NCBI RefSeq assembly: GCF_002999335.1
Contig: NW_020312125.1
Location: 62,001 to 126,000 of the forward strand
Direction of reading: 5' to 3'
Length of the DNA: 64,000 nt
DNA from: Cyclospora cayetanensis
Taxonomy: Eukaryota; Apicomplexa; Conoidasida; Eucoccidiorida; Eimeriidae
Below, one piece after another: positions 1-13,210 of the stretch. A model generated the notes under the pieces. It was given only the letters and a program-made list of their open reading frames with translations. It was not told the origin of the DNA and did not search any database. Position 1 is the first letter of the stretch, and every line of letters starts with the position of its first letter. Made by a program: the position numbers and the translations under genes.

Positions 1-3000
1 TTTGCACGAAGGCAGCAGGTGGCCTTCTTTAGACGCCTCCGTGCCGAGCAGTGACGCTTCCTGCGCACACAAGGGGAAACCACGTCACCGCATGCAGTCC
101 AGCCGTGGGTGCTAGCAAAAAAGTGCTGCTTTATGCAGCCCCTTAAAACAATGGCGATTATTCCAAGAAGCCGACGGCCTCCCCGCAGATGCGCTCTCGC
201 GCAAGCCACGAGCACTGAAACGGTTGACGATGCTCTCAAAAGGGGACGACTACACGCGCCGAATACTGTCTTTGAGTCTCGACTCGGGTGGCTTCTAGAA
301 TCTAGCGAGCAAGCGTTTCCCAACGCAATAGCATATACGTCGCGCTAGGAGTGTATGCAGTATGCACATGGCCCTCACCAAGTCCTTGTCGGAAGCCCCG
401 AAGACCAAAAACGGTAAATGGCGAACAATTAGGCATTGCGCGCGAACCTGCACATACATACACACACAGACACAAATGCATGCGAAAATATGCAAGTAGC
501 GATGCAACTGGCTGATATATCCGTGCATCTGAAGATTGGCCCCCGAAAATGTACTGCGACCATCGGAGGGTGCCCAATGTGTCTGGCTTGTGCGTTGAAA
601 AGGCACTTCCATACGCCCTTAAGAAGCGTAGAGGCCTCATGCAATGCAGAATGAGAACGGGGTGGAGGAGCGCAGAGGCTGCCATAAAGCGAATGTGCCA
701 AGGATGACTGCCGAAAACACGCAGAACAAGACCCCCTTCTCCGTCGTGTTTCTGCATAATGGCGAAAAAAGCTAGTCTCTAGGAGCCTGTTTCGTGGCAT
801 AAGGACTCGCTGAGCTCACAATGTTCTCTGGTCGGATCCAATACTTGGTGGTCAGACGCACAAAAGAGTCTGGAGGTTTCCAGGCTTCCGATCCTAAGTG
901 CTTCCCCTCCTGAAGACACAACAACAGCCCTCCGAGTCCACATAGGCGAACCCTACAACGAGAAAGAGATGCCGCGTGCAGCATGCGTGGCATGTTAGCT
1001 GTCAGGAGGCGCCGCTAGCAACTGGCAGCTGCTGGCGAGCTGCCTCTTGCAGAGGGTGCCACGGGAGTCGTTTTCAAAGTTTGACCGGTCATGAGGATTT
1101 CGATGGTGCTGTAGTTGCGCACTCCTCTCCCCACCACACTGACTTTGCTTAAGCAAGTCGCAGGATTGCCAGATCAACCCTCCCTACGCCAGCAACCGCT
1201 TGCGCTAGGAGCGCGATACACAACACACTGCCTGGCCTGGTTCGCGTAGAAGACGCTACGTTTAAAAGCGAGCTGCGACACTCACGAGCTTGGATCTGTA
1301 CTTTCCCCAGAGAAGCGATAACATCAGCACAAGTCGCTCTAGATCTACATTGCAGTACGCCTCTTTTAGCAGCGAAGTTGAGAACCACCTCGCGGTCTTT
1401 GCCTGCAATCCCAGAACAAAAATGCGCCTAGCGGACGAAATGCGAGTGCTCCCGAAAGCCAAATACAAGAAACTTGCAGCTTGCTGCACATTAGCACGAC
1501 TCCCCCTCATGCGTGTAACTCGGCAAAGACAACTTGTGGAGGACGCGTGGATCAAGAGCGAAGAAGAAACAGTGCCCAGGAAACTGAACGCATCTAAGGG
1601 CCAGACTCAGCGCACAACACAGCACGTCCTTCGAAAACAACGCACTCCGGTGAGTAGGCGGTCAAAGTGGGAGCAGAGGGAAAGGAGCGCCTTGTGGTTT
1701 GTTCGAATGTACAAGTCGAGATGGACGATCTCTGCATCAGCACACGCAACCATGAGTGTGACTTAAAAGCTGTTACAAGAAATATGCGTTTTTTGGAAGC
1801 AAAGACAGGGGTTTCGCTGCGCATAAAGTCAAGTGTAGCAGCTCTTCGTGGCTTCAATACACCCCCGTCCCTCCTCCTTCCCGCCCAAGAAGAAGCTCTC
1901 CCGTAACGCCTTTTTCAACTGGATAGTGGTGCAAGAAGCAGGATACCGGCAGACTGTTCTTCGATCAGAGGCTCTTCATCCCCCAATAGTTCGGAGTGCT
2001 GCACACACACAAACACGGTCGAGCGCCATGAGAAGGATGCACACTGGAGCCACCGATGGTATGATGCCTCGCTCTTCCAGAGGCCCCTCTCTCTGCTGCC
2101 CTTCAAATTTTACAAAAGCGAGCGCAGCGTTAACCAGCCCACGCACTCCAACGGAGTATTCAGGAAAAATTCTCCTTCCACAGGGTTCCCCCTAGCACTA
2201 TGTTTACTGCACAAGGACCGTAGACCTGCCTGTTCCAAGCGTGCAGCAATCCGCCTAAGGTCAGCCTGAATTTGCCTCTCCTTGGTGGTCGCGAACTTAT
2301 TTAACTCCCCGACCTGCTCCTGCAGAAGCATCCAAAACTGTGATTCTGAGGAACCAGCGCATCGACACGCATATGAAGTGCAAGCGTGCGCCCTGTGAAC
2401 CGCAGGCCCAGCATCCCGCGCGCCCTCTTCATTTGCACGCGGATCTATGAGGGTTGATTACGGATGCAAAACGTCAAACTACATTCCAAAGAAGAGTAAA
2501 CCTCAAAAGGCGAAGATGCAGATTGTCCAAGCCACAAACCAACATGCTGCAGCCGATTTTTAAGCGTCACTATGCGGTAGCACACCTAAAAAACGAGTAG
2601 CTAATCAACGCTATCTGTTTTGCGCCGGCTACTATCAGCAAATGCAGCTTAAGGTATGTTCTACCCTATCGGATGAGTGTAGAATCTATTGGCTCACCAG
2701 GAAGCAGAGAAAGAGTTTCTGCCTCTGCCCTAAGGCTAGAGCCGGCCATGCCGTCGTCTGCACGTGCTGCTGCTGCAGAAGACGGGGATAGCTGAATTTC
2801 ACTGTCTCCCACCGGCTGTCCAGCTGCATGCGTTGCTGAGGAACACGGAGAGTCCGCCTCCTGATCCTCGGCAGCACAGGCAGCCGCAGATGCATGTCTC
2901 TGTGGCCGACCATGTGGTAGCATGCGTGGCCTCTGGAGAATATCAAGGCGACGCTGAAGGCAAAAGAAAGACGAAGAATCTTGATTCATGTCACTTAGGA

Positions 3001-3573
3001 TTCGATGCATGACGACCGAACCACAGTTGCACGGCTGACTGGCCCTCTACTCTGGGATGACTGCGCAACATCGTTGTCCCTGCTTCCCTGCATAAGGTTA
3101 ATGAACTAGCTGATAGCTGGAGCATTCATTGAAAGTGCATCCTGCACGCGCTAGAAGATGCTGTAATCAAAATCCCAACCAAGCTAACAAGCGAAGTTCT
3201 GGAGGGAGCGCTAGGCAGTGCAACCCCGTAGCGAGCAGCAGCTTACTCGCACAGTTGCTCGTTGGTGCTGCGCCCGCTGCACAAGATTCTCAAGCTTCTT
3301 CTTCAGTCGGCGAACGTCCGTGTACGCCGGTAGGTAATGTGCAGGAATCCGCATTTGGAAATGAGGAGCCGCCATCGTCGATGACAACGACACCAAAATC
3401 GCTTGCCCACAAATAGAAGGACTATGAGAAAAATCCACTGGACAAAGAGCTCTTACCGCGAATTTCAAGGAAAAACTTGATACAGGCCCCTTGAGTAGAT
3501 CGCAGTGCAAGTTGGGCGTGTGTGTGACAAGGCAGAACACACGAATTACGGTCCGCCTCCTATCTAGAAACAC
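1..3573 (-). CDS. VTC family protein, SPX + VTC domains (polyphosphate polymerase complex), partial at window edge
   Basis: Probable subunit of the vacuolar transporter chaperone complex, which makes and translocates polyphosphate at acidocalcisome or vacuole membranes. Phase-consistent exons include about 3400-3247 (IPAHYLPAYTDVRRLKKKL, like the first SPX helices), 3046-2698 (low complexity), 2345 to about 2230 (helix around ESQFWMLLQEQVGELNKF, like the second SPX block), 1402-1286 (LLKEAYCNVDLERL), 909-820 (TTKYWIRPENI, a VTC-domain signature) and 447-379 (RHLPFLVF, the next VTC motif). Introns have GTAAGC, GTGAGT and GTGAGC donors. The true start is unresolved: a short 5' exon may end at 3457, and the exon(s) between about 2230 and 1402 were not fixed. 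The rest of the catalytic tunnel lies beyond base 1, so a Vtc4-like enzyme cannot be told from a Vtc2-like accessory subunit. Family assignment is firm; exact structure is not. Confidence 0.75.
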
Positions 3574-4656
3574 GTTTTACTTGCGATAAAACCAAGATTT
3601 AAGGAATCTTGGCACTACTATGTGAGTTGTTGTTTGCGAAGTACCCGGGACAGCTCGCCTGGGATGCAGAAAGCCAAGGTGAAGCTCTCGGGAGTTTCTT
3701 CCTCGTGGAGATAGCCTCACCTGTAGGGCGAATTAGCCCTCAGGGGGCTTTGACCACAGAACCAGCAGTGTTTATAACAGTCCTGCTATGGCACATAGGA
3801 CGAAGGTTCTGTTGTGTGCTGAACTCCCAGTGAAACACATGTAACCGATGACCGGTAGTAAGCCCCGCCCTTGCGCCCTGAAGAGCAAATATTCGGCACA
3901 GCAACCGCTTTCAGTGGCTTTGCGCAGATTACCCAATGCCCTTCCCTAGCTTTGATGCGCTTTTAGTCCCGTTCCTCGGGCAACAGCTGTCACAGTGTCA
4001 CAGCATGAGGATCCGCATGCGTTACCAGCTCACGGGGCTGCCTGGTGTTGTGCGCAGCATCTGTCTTCTAATGCACGTGGCACCTCCCTGTTGGAAATTT
4101 CCCATCGAAGGCATTCGCACCATAGTTCTTGAACGTTCTGTATGCTCCTCTTTCTTCGTGATCCTCATCAGCCCCCTTTGTGCCCACCATTCGCGTGGCA
4201 CAAGCAATACCTGCTGCGCAGAAACCAGTGGAAACGGCTGAATGGCATGATACGGTACTGTAGCTATCTGTTTCTGGCTATACATACTACGCTTTACTTG
4301 AGTAGAATCGCAGCCGAATCAGCTTACCTAGAGGCATGGCGGCTAGCTACCCTCCTCGACACAGCGCCCGGTCATACGCAAGTTCCTAACTTGCATGAAG
4401 GGGATAAAAATTTTTTTACATGCTTTACAATCGCACTACTTCATAGGTGCTTTCGTTTATGGTAATGGGGTGCATCTCTTTGTTACAATCCCCTGTCTCT
4501 CCAGTAGTCCGTTCAGCGTCGGTTACGAAGTTAGCCAAGGCAGGAATAATCCAAGCACTCCTTTAGACCTAGTCCGGTCATAATATAAGCATAACACTTT
4601 CTTCCTTAGACTCCGTTGGCATAGCGTGAAGTACAGATAAAAGGGTAGCGAGCGGA
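3574..4656. other. Gene-free spacer between divergent genes
   Basis: This stretch lies between the 5' end of the VTC gene (minus strand) and the plus-strand gene starting at 4657, so it should hold both promoters. I see no convincing ORF, RNA gene or recognisable promoter motif. Confidence 0.5.
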
Positions 4657-5367
4657 ATGACGGAAGTGTCGCTTGATGGCCTCGGCTTCCTGGGGTCACC
4701 TGAATCACTTAAAGAACCCACCGCTAAAAGGAGCAGTGCCAATGCCTCTCCTGTCCGCTTTAGTCTTCCCCTACCCGGGGACGGTGCAGGATCCCCTGTG
4801 GCCGCTGCAACTACCAACCAGCGGAAGAGCTGCAACACCGGAGGTAGCGTTCAGTCACGGCCTTCAGGTGCAGCAGAGCGAAACGGGACGAGTGGCAGCG
4901 CGTCTACAGGCATAAGGAAGCCAACAGTTCTCGTGGGGGCCGACGGACGACCTCTTTCAATCCTTAAGAGCCGCCAGCACCTGGATTATGCACATGTCCG
5001 ACGGCTAGCGGAGCAGCTGCGGGTGAAATTTGCTTTCGACAGGAACGAGACTCGTTTCTACTGTCCCGATTCCAATGAGCATATGGAGCCAAGGCCAGCA
5101 CCTGCAGAGCTCAGAACTGCAGTTAGGGGGTTCCTCAAGACTTCTAAACGAATTGTCCAAGAAGCAAAACAGTTAAGCCAAACTGCACTGCAACAGGTGG
5201 AGGACAGCAAGCATTTTGAAGAAGAACTCATGGCCATGACCCAAGTGTACGTTCATAAACTAGAGGAGAGGCAGAAGGCCAAAACAAGCCAAATGATCGT
5301 CGTTGCGCAGCCTAAAACTCAGCGGAGGAGCCTCTGCTGCGGCGGGGCACTGGCAGTGCTACCATGA
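4657..5367 (+). CDS. Hypothetical protein, 236 aa, helical C-terminal half
   Basis: Not recognised. An uninterrupted reading frame starts with ATG in a purine-rich context (gcggaATGa) and ends at TGA. Residues about 1-85 are low-complexity Ser/Pro/Ala/Gly. Residues about 87-210 look ordered: a LVGADGRPLSIL segment, then long charged amphipathic helices (DYAHVRRLAEQLRVKFAFD; TSKRIVQEAKQLSQ; EEELMAMTQVYVHKLEERQK) with coiled-coil character. There is no signal peptide or membrane segment. The tail is short and basic with a CC pair (RRSLCCGG). It is divergent from the VTC gene and convergent with RPL9. It may be a coccidian-specific cytoskeletal or scaffold protein, but that is only a guess from the helices. 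Confidence 0.6.
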   Translation: MTEVSLDGLGFLGSPESLKEPTAKRSSANASPVRFSLPLPGDGAGSPVAAATTNQRKSCNTGGSVQSRPSGAAERNGTSGSASTGIRKPTVLVGADGRPLSILKSRQHLDYAHVRRLAEQLRVKFAFDRNETRFYCPDSNEHMEPRPAPAELRTAVRGFLKTSKRIVQEAKQLSQTALQQVEDSKHFEEELMAMTQVYVHKLEERQKAKTSQMIVVAQPKTQRRSLCCGGALAVLP

Positions 5368-6404
5368 GCCCAAGGCACTAAGCTATATGTCGGCAACTAC
5401 CAGCGAACACCAAGCATCAGAAAGCCATACAGGCAATTAAGCCCCCGCCTTGCGGAGATAACCGTGCTAACTACAAACAGCCACAATTCCGCGTTATGAG
5501 CCTAGCCAAATGCGACGGTCCAACAGGTCACATTGAACCGGGACTGGGCATCCGCTGCTGCGATGGATAAGGGCCGTATTCGTTCTATGGGCTCTCGAGG
5601 GCTGCTTGGCCGCCAAAGCAACGTGCATTGGCGCCCATAAATTTTTTTAAAAGACCCCCTAGCACACGTAGAAATTTAGTGTCGTGCCGTCCATTACCAA
5701 TTCCTTCCTACCTACACCTCTAGCACCGTATTCCTAGTGAAGTTTCCGTCAAAAGCCGAGAGGCGACTTTGTGCGATCTGCCGCACGTCAACTGCCGGTG
5801 TCTACGCCACATCCCAGAATCCGAATCCCGCTGCCCCAAATTTAATAATAGCCGTATGGTGCACGATCGGGCAGAAGCATGTCCATGGAAGCGCAGAACA
5901 TCCCGAGTCCCACGTTTCTTTAGTCATTGTACATCTACCTGTTAGGCCAATCTCACTCTAAAGATGGCAACCTGCATCTACTCACTGCTAACCGTACAAA
6001 AGCAAGTACATACACGAGGGGCTCTCTTGTTCCTAAGAGCATACAGAGACGCGATTCTCTACGTGTCACTATGCTATACGAAACGCTACGTGGGGCTGTG
6101 TACGTACCCAAGCATCGTATCACAAAAAGGCCTCTTCCTTGCATCTACCCAGATACCAACCCTTGACGACTCACTGCCACAGGTAGAGACCGGTCCACCC
6201 AAAACATGGCGTTCTGCACAAGGGTGCAGTGCAATGAGAAGGAAGACGCCGCCCAACGAATATTTGTGGGCGTGTATGTTGTCACAGCACCTGAGGAGGC
6301 GTTGGTTGGTCCCCTTCGCTATCCCTTAGGCTGGCCGATCACTACCTGCCCTAGGAAGCAGCAGCTGCGCTTCAAGCCCCAATTTCCAGCACAGGGTTAC
6401 CCGC
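5368..6404. other. Convergent intergenic region
   Basis: Lies between the stop of the hypothetical gene and the stop of RPL9, so it holds two 3' ends. Several short ORFs occur, but none has family resemblance or splice-site support. Confidence 0.5.
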
Positions 6405-7808
6405 TCATTCGGCCTTTTCGACAGTGCCCTTTTCAGAGACGTATATGCCGTCCAAAAACTTGCGAATATCCTTGCGACGCACCAGCGTGGCCTGATGAAT
6501 GAGGGCCGCTGAAGAGAGGTAGCCGCGCACGCACATAACGGACGAAATTCGCATACAAGATAAAGTGCTAGCAACGCACACCCACGGTCCAACAAGCAAA
6601 CAGTGCATCTGGACTGCAGATGTGCAAGAAGTGCTTTGACAAGGCTAAAACAACAGGCCATTCCTGCCTGCAGAACATCGATGCACCCAGTGCTGTTCTT
6701 CACGCCTCTTCTCTCGCTCCTATACTAATAATCACACTGGATCAGCCCCAACGACTCCCTCCCAAAACGATCACGACACAAACGCGCCAAAGAACTGCAT
6801 ATGAATCCATCCACTGCGATTTTCGGCGTGCATCGCCAACTCACCGGATCGAGACACGAGCTCGAGGTCATTCCCCTTGAGTGCGATCTCATCCTTCACA
6901 TTGGTGCTCTTCTCGCAGACGACGCCTTGAAGAAGCTTCACGGTTCGGACGCGCTTCTCACCCAAGAAGTTTCTGATTTCCACAATTTTGCCGCCCTCGG
7001 CGATATTCAAGTTGATCGGAAAGTGGGAGTACACAAAACGCATCTTGTACTCGAACTGCTTGGTCACACCGGTGAACATGTTGTTGATATGCGTGCAAAC
7101 TGTGCGCAGGCAGGCGATGTCGGACTGCCTGCCGTTCCAGGTAGCAACCTTGACGCGCTTCGCATCCTTCGTCATCCGCAGCACCAATGGCAAGTGGCGG
7201 AAGTTCCGCTTCAGCTCGCCACGAGGGCCCTTCACCGTGACCTCCCGACTCTTCACAGCCACAGTCACTGAAAAGTACCACACGAGACGCACGTGAAAGA
7301 CGCATTCGTATGCCGGTATCAGTCAACCACAGAGGGGCACCGAAATTCTAATTGTAGGGTTATACACCCAGTGTTGCATCATAAAGGAAGAAGCGGCACA
7401 GACGACAAAACCACATAACCAGCGGGAGGACCAGGAAGGACCAACAGGTGGAATACGAGTTTACGCAAAACAGTGAGAAACAGAGCTTCCAGATGCCATA
7501 AATGATATATACATGATAACAACGCGAAGTAATACGCGCTAGCTGATATTCTAAGGTCGAACGAGCCGACCGAGGCCCGAACGGCGCTGCGGGGGAGAAG
7601 GCAACCTTCGCGAGTGCCAGGTCCAGTGCAAGAGGCATAATTTGCGAGACATCTCAATCTATGGTACAACTCTAGGAAATATTCACTCATCTAAGACCCT
7701 AAGAACACCCCACAAGGCATAAGATGCGCCTCCACAAAACAGGGTGCTGCTGTGCTCCTTACCCCCTTCGGGGACCTTGACACTCAGCTCAGAGAAGACG
7801 GTCTTCAT
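6405..7808 (-). CDS. RPL9: 60S ribosomal protein L9 (uL6)
   Basis: Large-subunit ribosomal protein of the uL6 family, which binds 25S/28S rRNA near the sarcin-ricin loop and GTPase centre. Three exons: 7808-7763 ([15 protein letters not shown]), 7267-6845 and 6508-6405. Both introns are GT-AG and phase 1, and the join gives exactly 190 aa, the usual eukaryotic length. Diagnostic segments are [19 protein letters not shown] near the N-terminus, [20 protein letters not shown] in the middle, and [20 protein letters not shown] at the end. The start is fixed by the MKTV N-terminus typical of the family. Intron 1 is about 495 bp and intron 2 about 336 bp. The sequence is highly conserved and nothing is missing. 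Confidence 0.96.
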
Positions 7809-10800
7809 TTTCGAGAGCAGGAAGAACAAGGACAACTCCGGCGAGGACTATCTGCTTCGCAGTGCCTCTGGTTTTTCCTGCGCGCGTATACATCTCCCCG
7901 CAGAGGATCCCCTCTCTCACTGTGCATGCACATGCATCTACGCCAGCAGCACAGTGGGGCTGGCACCCTCGCCGGGAGCAACCACACAATGCGCCAGCCT
8001 TCCTCCCTTTTGTTAAGTGGCGAAAAGCATAAGCCATTGTCAAAGATGCAGTCTCTACTATCTTTGGCATAGGACAGAGGGACAATAAGACATGGAGTTG
8101 ACTTCCGGAGTACAAACGATAAAAGCTGCAGCGGAGCACTCCCCTGCAGTCGTCAGTAGAGATTTTTTTAGACTCTCATATATTCTACAAAGATTTAGTA
8201 GAAAGCTATTAAGCATTACCTTCAAAGGGATTGCTTTGGTCATCTTCATCCCCTCTCATTGTTCTGAGGGATGAGAGTGGAGCCCAAGTAAGCCGGTTCC
8301 TGCATCATCGAAGCACGCTCGTCTTCCCTACCTTCTTGGAAATAGCAACTTAGTGAACATGAATAGGGCGCTCCTTTTTGCAGTGGTCAGTTAGTCTCCC
8401 TGTGAAAAATACCATGCAAACAGCCAGAACTATCAGTCAGGTATTGTAGCTTGCCAATCAACTCCCCCATGGGGAAGTACTTTTCCCCTCAAACCTAGAG
8501 ATAAACTAAGCAGCAAGTTATAAGAAGCCTCCGTGTACAGATATTTAGCTCCAAACTCAGCACAAGATTGAAAGCTATTGAGTGCTCCTCAAGAATTCCC
8601 ACCGGCAACCCATCAAACTCCCGGCACGCGAGGAAAGTGACAATTAGACTATTTGGGGGTAGCTGCATTGTCAGAGCGCCCTCGCTATTCACAGCTAGCT
8701 GCACAATTTATTTGAAGCACACGCAGATTGCATTGCACCTTCTTGTTTTGTACTAAAAGTATTTTGCGATATTTAAGATATACGAAAGACAAACCAAACG
8801 CAAACAAATAGTTTTGTCACTTTTAAACAAAGTCTTATTCAGTGAAACGTACGTAGTAGAAGACGATTTTAGATCAATCAGCCCTGCACATCCTCCCCTA
8901 CCACTTTAAATAACAATCTCTCGTGTTAGGTACCTGATCGTCGAGACCAACTGCGTGCAGGACAGCGAAAGCAAGTCCGAACTATCGCCATGACTCAAGC
9001 ACGCAGAAACACGAGAACGGCGCAAATGAGAGCCTCCATAGCAAAATCTAACGGATTAAAACACGTACACTAGCCAACAATGAATGAAGACCAAACCAAC
9101 GCGAGCAAAGCACTGAGCTGGGTTGCTATTCCTGAACCCCTAAAAAGTGTAAATCTCCTGACACGAGAAAACTCAAGAAAAGTAAAATGGGTAGAACGAA
9201 TTAATAGGCATTGCCGCTCAGCAGTGCGTCGGGGTCTTACAGAGCGATACCTCGGTCCCAGGACAGCCGGTACAAGTAATATAGTAGGCTTTAATGTCCC
9301 AAAATAGGCATTAGAAAAAATGTACGGATAACATACCTGAGAGTGCCTCCGCAGGAATCTGGATTAGATAACACCTTGACAGCGGCAACAAACTTTTGAT
9401 GCAGCTCGAATAGAATGCGAAATTCAATGCTGGCAGAGCGTGCGCTGAGGTAGGGCAATTAGTGAGCAACGCAAGGAGCACCGTTCATGACGACTAGCGT
9501 TGTGAACCAGGGATAGTCGCACATTCTCCCGCAGACAACACAGCCCAGCACTGCTTCTCTGTCAACCACCGCGCAATTTGGTTTCCTTCTTCACTAGAAG
9601 CTATCGTGGTGTGTGTCCCTGAAGCTCAAGAGCCATAAAATTTAGCACTTCCATGTCCTTGTGCCGATCTTCCGCCTCTCTACGAGGTACTTGCCCGCGC
9701 AGCAAAGTGCGCGAATAATCTAGGGAGCCTTAAAACTCCATCTTGAGGTAAGAACCGATAATTCTGACACCTCTAACCTGTAGGGAAATCAGCATAGTGA
9801 GACATATCATTTCATGACAAGATGGCGAACGGCCCTAGACACCTGGCAGCAAACGTCGTTTTCTAGTTACCTTCTGGTGTGCCTCGTTAACATTGTCGAT
9901 GATTCAGGACCAGATCTGAAGCCCCGAAACACAGAGCCGAAAGCCTTTTATCATGATTTATTACGTCCTTGTCTCTTTTGAGCCTTTCGTGCGCGCACTA
10001 GCTAAATGGACTGTGAATCTCTCCACTGCTACTGGTGCTGCTGATGGCGGACCACCACATCCAGGCCCCAAGGTGGGGGAGAGGTTCCTCGGCTAAAATT
10101 AGGGATGGAATAATGCGGGATGCTGATATGCAAGTTTGCAAAGGGAGTGTTCGCAAGTCACGAAAAGCACTATGTTCCTGTAAGCTTCCTGAACACCGGA
10201 CAAATCAGTTTCTTTTGAATCATTCATCCTTTAGCGCGACGCTAGTGGATCTTTGCGTGCAGACAACACATACACTAAAGTGCGCAAGTGGGGAAGGCAC
10301 AGAGAACCGCTTGTTGTTTTCTCTCACATATCGAACATGAGCAGGGGTACATGGCTCTCCATTCTCAACAGGGTGCAAGCGTGTCTTGCATTGCACTTGA
10401 CGCAAACACTTTTTGCTCTGATTCGCTCAGCATGGGTTGCTGCATGCTCGTGCCTTGTCTGCTATGCAGAAGAGTGAAACTTGGCAGTAAACCTGCCTAT
10501 CAGCTCCGGCAACGTGAGGGCGGTAACGATTGGGGACAGAGCACTGAACAGCGCGGTTGAACTTGGGAATCTCTTGCTCCTTCCCTTTTCAGACCGAAGC
10601 CAGACTGACGCTTTGATGCCGCAACTAAGCGAAGCAGCATCTACAGCCTGGATGCGCTAAGCCAGAGACTTCCTGCCCTTTCCCGTACTGGCCACATCGT
10701 ACTTCTGGCAGGCCGAAAGGATTCAGGCTCTCTTTTGTTAGGTGGCAGAAGTACACCAGCAGTACCACTACCCACCATTGACCTCAAAGCTGACTGAGCT

Positions 10801-12935
10801 TTTGTTGGATCTCATTCAGTTAGTGCCCCAAAGCCTTGGCCATGAAGAAACTCGCTTGCCCTTTATCTGCCCCCACCTGCGTCCCTACCACTGCCGTTCC
10901 TTCGGTAATTTCCCTTTAGTGGTCTTTCCCTTGGAGGCTTGAAGACCTCACCCATAAAGGACAGCACTGTTTTATGCCTCTCTGATAATCTGGACACTAC
11001 AACGATGTTTGCCTAAATTCTGAGTACACAAGACTACGAATGTGCGCGCAGATTCTGTACAGCGTCTCCGCGAGTTGGTTAGGCAGCTTTTCGTGCACGC
11101 AGTAATCCGTGAGGGCTCTCGTGGTGGCCAAATGTGACTTTTTCGAAGAATAAGGAAAAGTGATCAAGTGGCTGGCCCGTAAGCTATGAGGCAGACAGAG
11201 AGCCAGCACACGGACGACCCTTCTCTGTAGGGCACACATACGGATTCCTCGTGGTGTAGCGCCTATGCTTACACACACACACACACACATGCATGTGGCT
11301 CCATATGCGCTGGAAAAAGCCAGTATTGTCCAAACAGGGCTGCAATAACCCGGAACCTGAAGGCGTTTCAGTCCCTGCCAAGCGTTGCTTTTCTCCCGAG
11401 TCAATTGTGCACTAACAGCTATGCGACAAGGCGTACTTCTCGCTGATTGGGAGCTTTCGAAAGGACCCATCAGTGTACCAAGTTCACCGGGGCAAATAAT
11501 TTTATCTGCACAGCACCTACGCGTGAGGGTGTATGAGCAAATCAATTCCAGCTTTACCCATGGAGTGTGTCGTGGCCGCCGCAGCGCTTGCTCGTGAGGC
11601 CACTTACACTGTCACGAGGTCTGCATCCAACCAAGCTGCTCCGACGCGCGTAAATGAGCGTTTTCCCTTGCCTGAAGGGCTTCGAAGGAAGACGCACAAG
11701 GGCGCGGTCGGCCAATTGGAGCTGACAATGGCCGTTGCCAGGTGCATTCACTTGCACCAAACTTTCGCTGAAGCCTCTTTATAGGATTGTGTTAATGACG
11801 CAACAAGAGGGCGTCATGCAAGGGGATAATCTAAGAGCACACGACAAAGGCAACGAGCTCAAGGGGTCTACGGCTTACACGTAACAAATGAGTCCAGCCA
11901 GCAGCGTGGAACTGTTGGCTGGTCACTGCTGATGCTGTACAGTCTGTTTGGCATGGTGTACATGGTACAAAGATGGTGGAGCCGGCGTTGGGCTCAAAAG
12001 GAAGCCAATCCATTGTGAAATGCATCCACGGCGCTGCACGTCGAGCAACGTACTAGTGTTCAAATGCTGCTATACGACAGATGACTGTGCCCGTCTGCCT
12101 GACTATGCACTTGCAAATGCAACCGGTTACGCGAATGAGACGAGCTGCTATGTGATGCCTCCAGATTCTCACGCTGCCGTCCACATCTAGGCTAGTTTAT
12201 GGCTCTAGCAATGAGCTTTCTCGGCAGTAATGGCCTCTTTGATTCCTCCCCTCCCCGCCGCCCTGTTTCCTAGGATCTAAAGCTCCGGAAGAGGCACCAC
12301 AACGGAGCCAACCCGCTGGTCTGGTAGGAAGCCATCGCAATAGGCCCTTCTATCCGAGCTGACAACAGGCGGTTGAGCTTTTTAGCCAGTAAAGTGTCAG
12401 AAAAGCAGGAACACCGCAACAAACGCCAATAGGCTTTCCTAAATGGAGGGAGGAAAGGGAGAAGGAAGAAGTAGCGGGGAGAAGCTGGTGCCACTGCCTA
12501 TTTTGCTTTGTGGCGCCAAAGGGAAACTAGCATTTGTAACATGCCCCGTAGGTTCTGCACTGCCAGCGGCCAAAACAAGGTACCGAAAGAGCCTGTGTTA
12601 CAAAGGGCTGGAGAATGCTTCTGATGGCGCATGCGTTGCAGGGCATGCAAATACAGCAGGTGCACCCATAGACGAACGTATACATGTAATATTGGTCTAT
12701 TCGCCGCCAAACTCGAGTTGGCTATTCTCTCCAGAGCCGCTTTCCTTCAACACCCTGCAAGGCGCCAGCGCAGCAAATACACCACAACGGGGAAATGAAG
12801 GCTGTCAAAGCCGCAAACTTCATGGCCAGTAGACGCAGAAATCCTAGTGCCCCAGAAGCATTAGAGAGCGTTGCAGCACAAAGAATTGACGCGAGAGAAA
12901 ATGGCTATGCCTTGAAGTGCATGAAAAAAGAACGT
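7809..12935. other. Five-kilobase region with no identified gene
   Basis: Extends from the RPL9 start codon to the dynein intermediate chain stop. It must hold the RPL9 promoter and the dynein 3' UTR. Many short ORFs exist on both strands, but none has consistent splice sites, a domain or biased composition. A CA microsatellite lies at 11270-11287. No tRNA or other RNA gene was recognised. Confidence 0.5.
11270..11287. repeat. (CA)n microsatellite
   Basis: About nine uninterrupted AC units in the gene-free region. Confidence 0.9.
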
Positions 12936-13176
12936 TTACGGTTTCGCCCCTTCTATGTGCCTATCGAGTTTTGCGGAGTCCTCTGCTCGCGGCTGGTAAA
13001 TCTGCACGCAACACACATAAATATTCATATACACAGATACATAAGAACGGCAAGGCATCACGCTGAAAGCCTGCGAGGCTCCAGCGTCATGGACTGCCAT
13101 CCATCTTCGGCGTATATACAGGTCGAGGTCATGTGCAAGTCCCCGAAGGCTCTCCCTCTCTCTCTGTCTCTCTCTG

Positions 13177-13210
<34 letters not shown>

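Noticed and set aside
1290..1766. Plus-strand 158-aa ORF
   Set aside because: It is antisense to VTC exon 1402-1286, lacks family resemblance, and its apparent donor near 1648 leads nowhere. Treated as a shadow.
6801..7271. Plus-strand 156-aa ORF
   Set aside because: Exact antisense of RPL9 exon 2, which is unambiguously coding on the minus strand.
12443..12832. Plus-strand 129-aa ORF near the dynein 3' end
   Set aside because: No domain, no splice support, and ordinary random-like composition.
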